From Arenibacter troitsensis (GTDB lineage Bacteria; Bacteroidota; Bacteroidia; Flavobacteriales; Flavobacteriaceae), in the NCBI RefSeq assembly GCF_900177645.1, contig NZ_FXAO01000002.1:186001-250000 (forward strand): a stretch of 64,000 nucleotides of DNA. Direction: 5' to 3'. This document shows, one piece after another, positions 38,201 through 44,393 of the stretch (position 1 is its first letter; each line of letters starts with the position of its first letter). The position numbers and the translations under genes are program-made. The notes beneath the pieces were generated by a model. The model worked only from the letters and a program-made list of their open reading frames with translations, did no database searches and was not told where the DNA came from.

Positions 38201-40649
38201 GATTGCTCCTTGGACCAATATGAGTACCGTTTGGTCTGGTTAGGGTGTATTGAAATCCGCCCCATCCTCCTGATGCATTCCCGTTAACCGCACCCCTATT
38301 GTTGTTCTGGCAACTCATATCGGTCCATATAGGAGAAATGGCCAAGGGAGCTGTTGGTTCGGCAATAACAAGGGTCGCCGTATCCACGCAATTGGTATCC
38401 TCATCCGTAACCGTTATGGTATAGGAACCAGCATTTAGTCCGCTTACAGAAACAATATTGGAGGTCTGCCCAGTTACTACAGGATTTGCATCTATTTGAT
38501 ACCTATAGGTACCATTAAATCCGTCCACTATAAATCGGCCGGCCCCATCACTATCCCCAAAACAGGTTACATTGGTCAGCAACTGACTGGCAACACCAAT
38601 AGAACTAATATCGGTTATGGCAAAACTTTCTGTATAATTACAACCCGCGGAATCGGTCACTCTAAAGGTATAACTACCTAAGCCCAATCCTGTGAACGTA
38701 TTGGACCCGCCATTATTTACACTCGTAGGGGCAATAATTTCATAAGTACTTATGGCCGCACCTCCTGTTACCGCTAAAGAAACGGATGCCGTACCTGTAG
38801 CACAATCTATACTGGACACCGTAAAATCGATATCCGTAGGTTTGTTCAACGGACTAAAAACTATGGCAGGCAAGGTAGAAACACAGCCATTGGCATCACG
38901 TATCTGTGGGGAATAGGTCCCTGCGGAAATACCATTAAAGACGGTGTTGTTCAGAATGAAGCCAGAGCCAATACTATATTCATATGGACCTACACCTCCA
39001 CTGACTCCAGAAAAGGTGATCTGGCCTCCACTTTCATTTAAACAAGTTGGGGTTTGGGTGGCATTGGCATTTCCCAAAATGGTAGAAGGAGTACCTATGG
39101 TTCTACCAACCGCCGGGGTGGTACATGAAAAAGTATCTTGTTGATACCTGATTACCACATTATAATTTCCTGGTGCCAAATTGGAGAAAACATTGCTGTT
39201 TTGGAAGGATCCTCCATTATTAATACTGTATTGTAAATTATACCCATTACTATTGGTAACATTTACGGTAATGCTTCCGTTGTTGGAACCTCCACAATTG
39301 GCATCTACAGAACTGATATTGTAAACAGGGGGCGGAATGTTCTCAACATCCACCGCCGCATTTTTGGTACATCCATTGGCATCCCTTACCACTATATTAT
39401 AGGTACCTGGACTACTTACTGTATGCGTGGTGGAAGTTGCAAAACTTCCGCCGAAGGCACCTCCATTTACGCTATACTGATATGGTCCCGTACCACCACT
39501 CGCATCTATGGTGATATCTACAGATGTGGCACCACAGCCAAAACTGTCGGTCGCAAAGGCAGTGGCATCTACAGGAACAAGTCCGGCGCCTATCGTAATT
39601 GGATTTCCATTAATAGTACTAATAGTTTGGGTACAACTACTGCCAGCCTGAACGGATACGGAATAGGTACCTGCCCCCAAATTATTAAAGGTATGTGTAT
39701 TGGACCCATTAGGCCCAAAGGTGTTCATGGTAACACCGTTTCTAATTAACCTATAGCTATAAAACCCTGGAACTCCAGAAATGTCAATGCTTATACTTCC
39801 CTTATCACCACTACAGATAATATCTACCTTGGAAACCGCCACCGTCATATCCACCTCGCTTATGGTTACGGTTTGCGAAGGAAAAACACAGGCACTGGGC
39901 GAAGCGTTCTTTAAACGGGTATACACCTGATAATTCCCTGGTGTAAAGATATCAAAATACGGATTGTCCTGATAGGGACCTGCAGCAGAATTAAGACTGT
40001 ATTCGTAGCCGGCAGGCACATTGGTCACCTCTACCCTTCCTGGATTACCGCAAATAATATTCTGGGTACTAAGTTGGGGATTCAAGGGGTTGGAGGAAAC
40101 CCTGAAATAATAAAAAGCACCAGAGCCTACCCTAACGCGATATTCCCCCGCAACGTAGGGATCACTGGCATCTAGGAAATATGTTGGACCTGTTACTGCT
40201 GGACCATAACAACTATTATCCTTTACCGGACAGGTGTCCGTTCCCACAAAAACACAGCTTGATGAAAGCTTCTGCCAAGTTATAGTGCCAGCTCCGCTAA
40301 CGGAAATAGTTCTATCATCGCCCGTACCACATAGAAAAAATTTGGCCAGGGTACTTCCGTCATTGGTACAGGTTACCTCTTCATTGGCCCCATTGATGAT
40401 CGTAGCAAACATCATAGGACTGGAGGTAACATCTATTTGGACCTCTTTCTTGGTATTGGAAATCTCCAGTGAACTATTCTCCAAGGGTTGTTCAACGGCA
40501 ATTTTCGTCGAATTAATATTTTCGACCGCGGAAGATACATCCGCAATAAGCTCATAAACTATTGAGTTTGCCTTCGTGGCACTAAACACAACGCTCAGTG
40601 CTAGCAGAAGTAGGGCATAATAAATATGCCGTGGTTTTTTCGGGAGCAT
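32217..40649 (-). CDS. Giant SprB-repeat protein secreted by T9SS (type B sorting domain)
   Basis: A 2810-residue exported surface protein. The N-terminus is basic and then hydrophobic (YYALLLLALSVVFSATKANS), a Sec signal. An immunoglobulin-like region follows (about residues 85-250). Then come more than 20 SprB-type repeats of roughly 80-100 residues, recognisable by G-x-Y-x-V-x-V-x-D-x-x-G-C endings (YNIVVRDANGCT, YTITVEDGGGCT, YTMTVRDGNGCT). The last 85 residues (IPNFFTPNGDNMNDEWFP, IYDRYGRVVAIL, GWDGNYDGKAVPSGDYWYEV) are the gliding-motility-associated C-terminal domain, a type B T9SS sorting signal. SprB itself is a mobile gliding adhesin; type B proteins usually need a PorP/SprF-like partner, and none is adjacent. 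Adhesion to surfaces or polysaccharide is the inferred role. Confidence 0.9.
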   Translation of the reverse strand: MLPKKPRHIYYALLLLALSVVFSATKANSIVYELIADVSSAVENINSTKIAVEQPLENSSLEISNTKKEVQIDVTSSPMMFATIINGANEEVTCTNDGSTLAKFFLCGTGDDRTISVSGAGTITWQKLSSSCVFVGTDTCPVKDNSCYGPAVTGPTYFLDASDPYVAGEYRVRVGSGAFYYFRVSSNPLNPQLSTQNIICGNPGRVEVTNVPAGYEYSLNSAAGPYQDNPYFDIFTPGNYQVYTRLKNASPSACVFPSQTVTISEVDMTVAVSKVDIICSGDKGSISIDISGVPGFYSYRLIRNGVTMNTFGPNGSNTHTFNNLGAGTYSVSVQAGSSCTQTISTINGNPITIGAGLVPVDATAFATDSFGCGATSVDITIDASGGTGPYQYSVNGGAFGGSFATSTTHTVSSPGTYNIVVRDANGCTKNAAVDVENIPPPVYNISSVDANCGGSNNGSITVNVTNSNGYNLQYSINNGGSFQNSNVFSNLAPGNYNVVIRYQQDTFSCTTPAVGRTIGTPSTILGNANATQTPTCLNESGGQITFSGVSGGVGPYEYSIGSGFILNNTVFNGISAGTYSPQIRDANGCVSTLPAIVFSPLNKPTDIDFTVSSIDCATGTASVSLAVTGGAAISTYEIIAPTSVNNGGSNTFTGLGLGSYTFRVTDSAGCNYTESFAITDISSIGVASQLLTNVTCFGDSDGAGRFIVDGFNGTYRYQIDANPVVTGQTSNIVSVSGLNAGSYTITVTDEDTNCVDTATLVIAEPTAPLAISPIWTDMSCQNNNRGAVNGNASGGWGGFQYTLTRPNGTHIGPRSNPNFTGLTDDSGPYTITVEDGGGCTASASYTFTRLTAPTLVLDTGASDFCFDSSNATTMVVNASGGDGNYEYRIDNGPWVAGGASASFGGLTPGNHTVQVRDGNNCMDDVVRNIRPQTTSTVSIQKELTCSLVPGAGDADIRVNIGNGNPPYANYAVNINGGGYGLTTPISGSSFVYTTPSPGTYQFQITDGNGCVVETNVVTISPTDVIAASSDVTNPRCDDPNTGVVRLIPDTTVGVAPYEYSTDGTNYTSQAVYGNLSPGNYTYYVRDSRGCFIDVHFTVGPPDPGVDATVVPNDATCASGVVTGSIDVTGNINGVAPYTYTVLDVNGNVVGPVVNTASDTHSFTNLPEGEYTVITRDASGCEDRDAVTLGHAGVTITPVPPPLPASCDPAGDGFTYTVNVAGGSGSYEIRIVGEASFYALVPGPNSHTFSYAANGIIYGVAYTVEVMDVITGCIYQQEIPPVSGPLLNFIATASATSASCDVSGNGIFNYEVEEYTGTQLEITVINVTTGAIVAPATTITVPAYVPGTPYTGQITNLPPGNYRVLVEDVSSGCTTSAQAIIAQDIPTINVDSNTNANCNDPNGYLVIRGVGGTGPYQYSVVPTTTPVGVYSGTTDYGLPAGDYDVYVQDASGCSSFTTVTILEDPGVAAPTIDVTNQCFVVASYNVEVTSPVNSGPAPETTFQYDMGSGFQDSPFFTVPNPGTYTMTVRDGNGCTATNTFEVFDFFSITASATAEPSCNNADGSITVVTSGGSGDFDYVLDDGAGFVVNQSDDPVFTALPPGNYTITVTDRSSNTSPLCEDTAVVEIITVDQPIIDAVLTEDISCFGSADGSISVDLVAASATDGPFVYNLYDSGGVLVTSQADAIFDNLTPDNYEVEVVSSRGCTSARVPANIIEPTALMGGASAPAFTCNPSSNTFNTTIITAYADNNGDGTGTLTGTGPYTYSINDGSPVFDGTNFQSSNTFEIIDNGGAQTIIVTIRDNNGCEITDTVNLAPPSGLTFSFNELTPITCDASGSGVMASTVEIIIDQGPGDYGVEILPLGSQPERLTSGADRIVWDLDTPGDYIFAVRDIANGGCLFVTPTYNVPDYNLIEAVINEVKPVTCFNGSDGEISIELNNYTGVYNYEVFSRDAAGVETSTGVTGSFDTANPINSPEIITGVPAGNLLVRVEAVDSPFCDTVSNTTTVHGPDRPLDPTPAQTADVTCFIPGRGEITVSGDGGWGGYEYQLEMETAPGVYLMVTSFSVNNVFSDLTSGTYRVGIRDSGGCVVTEDFVISPPVPIAADIRIVQPLLCPGSNDGIIEAYNISGGEDINGDGEEYLFQLNRLDTSGNILNTSGLQESPVFPNLPTGNYTIVVYDGWGCSFTTLPIFIQDPLPVDADLLETLAPGCGDEGRMELTIVNPVPGMEYFYRRSGTTDPFVSFGGIGVITVEIVIPNVNLNPGPYQFDVQNGNGCPEQKSNEINLDPALPLVIALDLVDANIKCAGQPTGIVRSEAFGGVGNYIYTLVNNILDSGTPGVPRLPVAADIVRGPQSSGIFRDLPPGSYYVYATSLGCTAISGEILITPKDPLILDRLEMVPVSCYGDVDGQVIIEASGGTGKIRFSISDTLSEFFEGEDPSNPNSFTFTDLPPGTYEIIVQDELGCNILQEVTITEPEELVVANVDTTPETCVMASDGSAQLTMMGGTPFVDILSGVEYYETKIIGPDSVGDEVFVRNDALFFDNLMGGETYVVFIRDSMGCETNAVVPIMIGVDLSAEPIVEYGCEGIFPNSTVTIRMTDTSLMSRLLFSLDVDDMTLANTQTVFGDLVAGDHTVYIYHENGCATSVDFTVEAYEPLTLTAIKTGPNEVTAAATGGFGDYEYFFQGDSYGEVNVFLSNQDANVTVRVEDRMGCEATITIPFKFTGMLEIPNFFTPNGDNMNDEWFPGNRDYFPNIEVKIYDRYGRVVAILDQVSGWDGNYDGKAVPSGDYWYEVNANDEDKQQFMGHFTLYR

Positions 40650-40698
40650 AGGTTAAGTAGGTTTTACAAAATATAATCGGACTTGGGGAGTCTAAGTA

Positions 40699-40720
40699 TA
40701 TTTTTGGTGTAATAGTTTTG
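40699..40720 (+). promoter_or_regulatory. Two candidate -7 elements (TATTTTTG and TAGTTTTG)
   Basis: Both fit TAnnTTTG and lie 84 and 70 bases before the sugar dehydrogenase ATG. Which one is used cannot be told by eye. Confidence 0.35.
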
Positions 40721-40782
40721 CTTATATTTTATATTTATCTTTAGCGTTCTAAGCTACATTATTAATTATTTAACGTGGAATT

Positions 40783-41904
40783 ATGAAAAATAGTATCCTA
40801 ATTATATTCATCGCCTTTGTTTCATTGCATATATCTTGCGCACAACAAACTGAAAATGAAGTGAATAACGCAGAAAACCCACCGTTCAGTGTCGAGCTAA
40901 TAATCGATGAACTACAAATACCATGGGGATTTACCTTTCTTCCGGATGGCAGTATGCTCATTACGGAAAAGACAGGTCAATTGATCCATTACAAGGATGG
41001 CAAAAAAAATATGGTGGACAATGTCCCTGCCGTGTATGTTAGGGGCCAAGGAGGGTTGTTGGACGTTGTCGCACATCCCGATTATGCCAATAACGGATGG
41101 ATCTATATATCCTATGCCTCCGAAGAAGGTGATGATAAGGGTGGAAATACGGCCATTATCAGGGCAAAGTTGAACAACAATAGTCTTACCGATATCCAAT
41201 TATTATACAAGGGTACCCCCAACACCACCAAAGGTCAGCATTTTGGCTCTAGAATCGCCTTTGATGATAACGGTTATCTATTCTTTTCCATAGGAGATCG
41301 TGGAGACCGTGACGTTAATCCTCAGGATATTACCAGGGATGGTGGAAAAATATATCGTTTAAACGCGGATGGGAGTATCCCGTCAGACAATCCTTTTGTA
41401 AACACCGAAGGTGCAAAAACGGCTATATACAGCTATGGCCATAGAAATCCCCAAGGTTTGGTAAAAAACCCTATGACCGGGGAAATCTGGGATAACGAAC
41501 ACGGCCCACAAGGTGGCGACGAAATCAATATTATTGAAAAAGGCAAAAATTACGGATGGCCAGTGATCACCTATGGTATTAACTACAGCGGAACTCCCAT
41601 TACTGACAAAACCGAAATGGAAGGCATGGAACAACCAATACATTATTGGGTACCATCCATAGCACCAAGTGGAATGGCCTTTGTAACATCTGACAAATAT
41701 CCGGAATGGAAAGGTAACTTATTAATAGGTTCCCTAAAATTTCAATATTTGGAAAGACTGGAATTAAAGGGGAACAAGGTTGTTTACAGAGAAAAATTGA
41801 TGCCCGATTTGGGACGTGTTCGAGATGTAAGACAAGCACCGGACGGTTTTATTTATGTGGCCGTGGAAGGCAAGGGAATTTACAAACTTGTACCCAAGAA
41901 ATAA
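40783..41904 (+). CDS. PQQ-dependent sugar dehydrogenase (soluble GDH/Asd family), lipoprotein
   Basis: A 373-residue six-bladed beta-propeller enzyme that would oxidise an aldose sugar with pyrroloquinoline quinone. The signal ends in the lipobox LHISC (cysteine near 19), so it is anchored outside the inner membrane. Family motifs: PWGFTFLPDGSMLITEKTG, GQGGLLDVVAHPDY, GSRIAFDDNGYLFFSIGDRG, YGHRNPQG and WDNEHGPQGGDEIN, which include the active-site histidine and the calcium and PQQ ligands. The cytochrome c gene 40 bases downstream is the likely electron acceptor. No PQQ biosynthesis genes are in the window. Confidence 0.88.
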   Translation: MKNSILIIFIAFVSLHISCAQQTENEVNNAENPPFSVELIIDELQIPWGFTFLPDGSMLITEKTGQLIHYKDGKKNMVDNVPAVYVRGQGGLLDVVAHPDYANNGWIYISYASEEGDDKGGNTAIIRAKLNNNSLTDIQLLYKGTPNTTKGQHFGSRIAFDDNGYLFFSIGDRGDRDVNPQDITRDGGKIYRLNADGSIPSDNPFVNTEGAKTAIYSYGHRNPQGLVKNPMTGEIWDNEHGPQGGDEINIIEKGKNYGWPVITYGINYSGTPITDKTEMEGMEQPIHYWVPSIAPSGMAFVTSDKYPEWKGNLLIGSLKFQYLERLELKGNKVVYREKLMPDLGRVRDVRQAPDGFIYVAVEGKGIYKLVPKK

Positions 41905-41944
41905 TTGTCCTTACATTACGTGTCATCATTTTAAAAAGTAACAT

Positions 41945-42349
41945 ATGAAGTTCTTGCTTTTAACATATATTTTATCCATTTCATTATTGTCCTATATATT
42001 GTTCCAAGACAAAGAATTGGAAGAGAGTATCAATAGAGGTGCGGAGATTTATTCGGACTTCTGTATAAACTGTCATATGGCCAATGGGGAGGGTGTTGAA
42101 AAAACATTTCCTCCATTGGCCAAGTCAGATTTTTTATTGAACAAAAGAGAAGAAAGCATAAGAGGCGTAAAATACGGCCAGCAGGGTTATTTTTTGGTCA
42201 ACGGGGTAGCCTATAACAACATTATGCCCCCAATGGGATTGGAAGATGAGGAAATTGCAGATGTAATGAACTATATCCTTAACTCCTGGGGAAATAAAAG
42301 CGATAGCATAGTAACTCCAGAAGAAGTTTCTATGAATATCAACAAATAG
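41945..42349 (+). CDS. Exported c-type cytochrome
   Basis: A 134-residue protein with one N-terminal hydrophobic segment (signal or anchor, residues 3-20). It binds one heme: CINCH at C40, C43 and H44, with the distal methionine in NNIMPPMGLEDEEIADV. The fold is class I. It follows the sugar dehydrogenase closely on the same strand and would pass electrons from PQQ to the respiratory chain. It is convergent with murQ, with one base between the stops. Confidence 0.88.
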   Translation: MKFLLLTYILSISLLSYILFQDKELEESINRGAEIYSDFCINCHMANGEGVEKTFPPLAKSDFLLNKREESIRGVKYGQQGYFLVNGVAYNNIMPPMGLEDEEIADVMNYILNSWGNKSDSIVTPEEVSMNINK

Positions 42350-42350
42350 T

Positions 42351-43166
42351 CTATCCTTTACTAGCGTCTATGGCGTTCTTAACAGATCCGTATTTCTTTA
42401 ATAATTTTTCGGCCTCGGAATAATCTATCTTTAATTCCTCAACCAAATACCGGGTGCCACGATCTACCAATTTTTCATTGGTAAGCTGCATATTTACCAT
42501 CTTATTCCCTTTTACCCTCCCAATCCTGATCATTAATGCAGTGGAAATCATGTTAAGCACCAACTTTTGCGATGTTCCACTTTTCATACGTGTACTTCCC
42601 GTAAGAAATTCTGGCCCCACATTTACTGCGATGGGAATCTCCACAGCCTGGGTCAATGGAGAACCTGGATTATTGGTGATACATGCGGTGAGCAATCCTC
42701 GGGCTGCCGCTTCCTTTACCCCACCAATAACGTATGGTGTGGTACCTGAAGCCGCTATCCCTACTACCGTGTCGTTCTTTGTTATTTCAAACGCCTCCAA
42801 ATCCTTCCAAGCCTGAACGGTATCATCCTCGGCATTTTCAACCGCCTTTCTAATGGCAACATCCCCTCCGGCGATAAGTCCTATAACATGATCATGGGAC
42901 AACCCAAATGTTGGAGGGATTTCCGAAGCATCCAAAATACCTAATCGGCCGCTGGTACCCGCTCCTATATAAAATAATCGCCCCCCTTTGTCAAATCTTT
43001 CCTTAAGGGCATCTACCAGTTTGGTTACTTCCGGTATCACTAAAGATACTGCATCAGCGATCAACTTATCCTCCTTATTCATATTGGTAAGGATTGTTGC
43101 GGTATCCATCAATTCAAGGTCATTATATTTCGATGGCAATTCGGTTATCTTTTTATAATCTTGCAT
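42351..43166 (-). CDS. murQ: N-acetylmuramic acid 6-phosphate etherase
   Basis: Cytoplasmic lyase that removes D-lactate from MurNAc-6-phosphate to give GlcNAc-6-phosphate, the last dedicated step of MurNAc recycling. The 271-residue protein has the SIS fold: GRLFYIGAGTSGRLGILDAS at residues 62-81, E82 in the SEIPPTFG motif (the E83 equivalent of E. coli MurQ), and E113 in ENAEDD. NVGPEFLTGSTRMKSGT is the strong family signature. A short helical region resembling the UBA-like end follows. It lies on the minus strand downstream of the DeoR gene and completes the pathway encoded on the plus strand to its right. Confidence 0.95.
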   Translation of the reverse strand: MQDYKKITELPSKYNDLELMDTATILTNMNKEDKLIADAVSLVIPEVTKLVDALKERFDKGGRLFYIGAGTSGRLGILDASEIPPTFGLSHDHVIGLIAGGDVAIRKAVENAEDDTVQAWKDLEAFEITKNDTVVGIAASGTTPYVIGGVKEAAARGLLTACITNNPGSPLTQAVEIPIAVNVGPEFLTGSTRMKSGTSQKLVLNMISTALMIRIGRVKGNKMVNMQLTNEKLVDRGTRYLVEELKIDYSEAEKLLKKYGSVKNAIDASKG

Positions 43167-43350
43167 ATTTTATGGTTGGTATTAAATTTTATAGTACTTT
43201 ATATAAGATTCAGAAATTAGGGTTCACTATAAGGAATTGGTTGGTTGCATCAGTCTATATATCGAGTGTTTACTTCTTGTATTCTGGTATTTAAATATTG
43301 ATTGAACTTACTTCTTTCCCAAAAATCAAATAATTCTATTAAAATTAGGG

Positions 43351-43358
43351 CAAACTTA
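43351..43358 (-). promoter_or_regulatory. -7 promoter element TAAGTTTG of murQ
   Basis: On the minus strand, fits TAnnTTTG. It implies that murQ has its own promoter and a leader of about 180 bases. No clear -33 at ideal spacing. A single TTGCA-type motif lies within the leader near 43246. Confidence 0.45.
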
Positions 43359-43451
43359 GGAATTTTTAGTTTTTCGCAGTGTTCAAAACAATCAGTGGTC
43401 ATTAAAAATATAGCCCATGAAAAAATACCATTTTATAATAAATAAATAGCG

Positions 43452-44201
43452 TTAAAGTAATTTTACTTTGGCATCCCTAAAATCCTTTAATTTATCGTCG
43501 TCTGGTTCCAGTTCGGTAATTAAAACATCTATTGTGTCCAAGCCACAAATTTTAAATCGCTGAGTAGAATTCAATTTCTCGGAAATTGATGGGGCCACAA
43601 TTCTCTTGGAAGCACTTATCATAGCTTTTTTTATTTGAACAATATCCCAGTCGAAATCGGTTACCCCATTTTTAACATCGATGGAATTGATTCCCAAGAA
43701 ACAGATATCAACCTTAATATCATTTAACATGTTTATAGCACAACCTCCAATCGCAATTTGGGAATCCCTGGATAATTTTCCACCTACCAATATCACTTCC
43801 ACATCCGATTTGGCCATTAATTGAACGGCAACCGGCAAACTAGGTGTAAAACAGGTGATTTTCAAATGGGGAGGAATCATTCGTGCAATTTCCATATTGG
43901 TGGTTCCACCACTTAGCAGTACCACCTGACCACTTTTTAACAAGGTTATGGCTTTTCTGGCAATCCGTGACTTATTCTCAAGAGCATATATCTCTTGATT
44001 TTCAACATGGTAATTGTTAAATCCTAAGGATATGGCCCCGCCGTGCACCTTCTTTAACTTTTTGGCAGCACCGAGCTCTTTGATATCTCGGCGTATGGTA
44101 TCTACCGAAACATTTAAAAGTTCGGCAATATCCGTAAACAAAACCCTATTGTGAATCCTAACCTCGTTTAAAATTACTTGTTGTCTCTCGGCTTTTAACA
44201 T
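43452..44201 (-). CDS. DeoR-family transcriptional regulator
   Basis: A 249-residue sugar-phosphate-responsive regulator. The N-terminal DeoR helix-turn-helix shows IAELLNVSVDTIRRDIKEL followed by KKVHGGAI. The C-terminal DeoRC sensor domain carries VVLLSGGTTNMEIARMI and EVILVGGKLSRDSQIAIGG. It is divergent from susC across 192 bases packed with phased TTGCA motifs, and is followed on its own strand by murQ. MurNAc-6P or GlcNAc-6P is a reasonable effector guess. E. coli uses an RpiR-type MurR for the same pathway, so a DeoR here is a different solution. Confidence 0.88.
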   Translation of the reverse strand: MLKAERQQVILNEVRIHNRVLFTDIAELLNVSVDTIRRDIKELGAAKKLKKVHGGAISLGFNNYHVENQEIYALENKSRIARKAITLLKSGQVVLLSGGTTNMEIARMIPPHLKITCFTPSLPVAVQLMAKSDVEVILVGGKLSRDSQIAIGGCAINMLNDIKVDICFLGINSIDVKNGVTDFDWDIVQIKKAMISASKRIVAPSISEKLNSTQRFKICGLDTIDVLITELEPDDDKLKDFRDAKVKLL

Positions 44202-44220
44202 AAAATTATCATATTAACAT

Positions 44221-44330
44221 AATGCAGGCAATATTAGCAAAATACTGCAAACAAACCTCATCCAGCTAATTAAATCAATAATTATTGCAATATATTGCAA
44301 ATAATTGCAATAGTTGCAGTTTTTTGCATA
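44221..44330. promoter_or_regulatory. Phased TTGCA operator array between the DeoR gene and susC
   Basis: GCA cores occur at 44224, 44228, 44237 and 44247 near the regulator gene and at 44287, 44297, 44307, 44316 and 44326 near susC. Apart from one four-base step, the spacings are 9-10 bases, and the gap between the groups is 40 bases. The right group reads TTGCA each time and overlaps the susC promoter. This is the expected look of a multi-site operator bound on one face of the helix. Confidence 0.7.
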
Positions 44331-44336
44331 TTTTTG
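44305..44336 (+). promoter_or_regulatory. susC promoter (-33 TTG, -7 TATTTTTG)
   Basis: TTG at 44305 and TATTTTTG at 44329-44336 are separated by 21 bases, fitting the Bacteroidota promoter. Both elements lie within or next to the TTGCA repeats, so a bound regulator would block RNA polymerase. The leader would be about 50 bases. Confidence 0.6.
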
Positions 44337-44393
44337 AAAATATCAATTATACAATTTCTAATTTAATTCACTAAAAATTAACTCTAAAAGCCG

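Noticed and set aside
32480-39850. Regular repeats resembling a CRISPR array
   Set aside because: The repeats are diverged coding repeats of 80-100 codons within one open frame, not short identical repeats with spacers.
32235-40557. Many plus-strand open frames inside the giant gene
   Set aside because: They mirror the threonine- and glycine-rich repeat coding on the other strand and show composition typical of antisense frames.
44221-44340. TTGCA repeats as simple AT-rich microsatellite
   Set aside because: The motif keeps a GC-containing core at 9-10 base spacing over about 100 bases and coincides with a promoter, which chance low complexity does not explain well.
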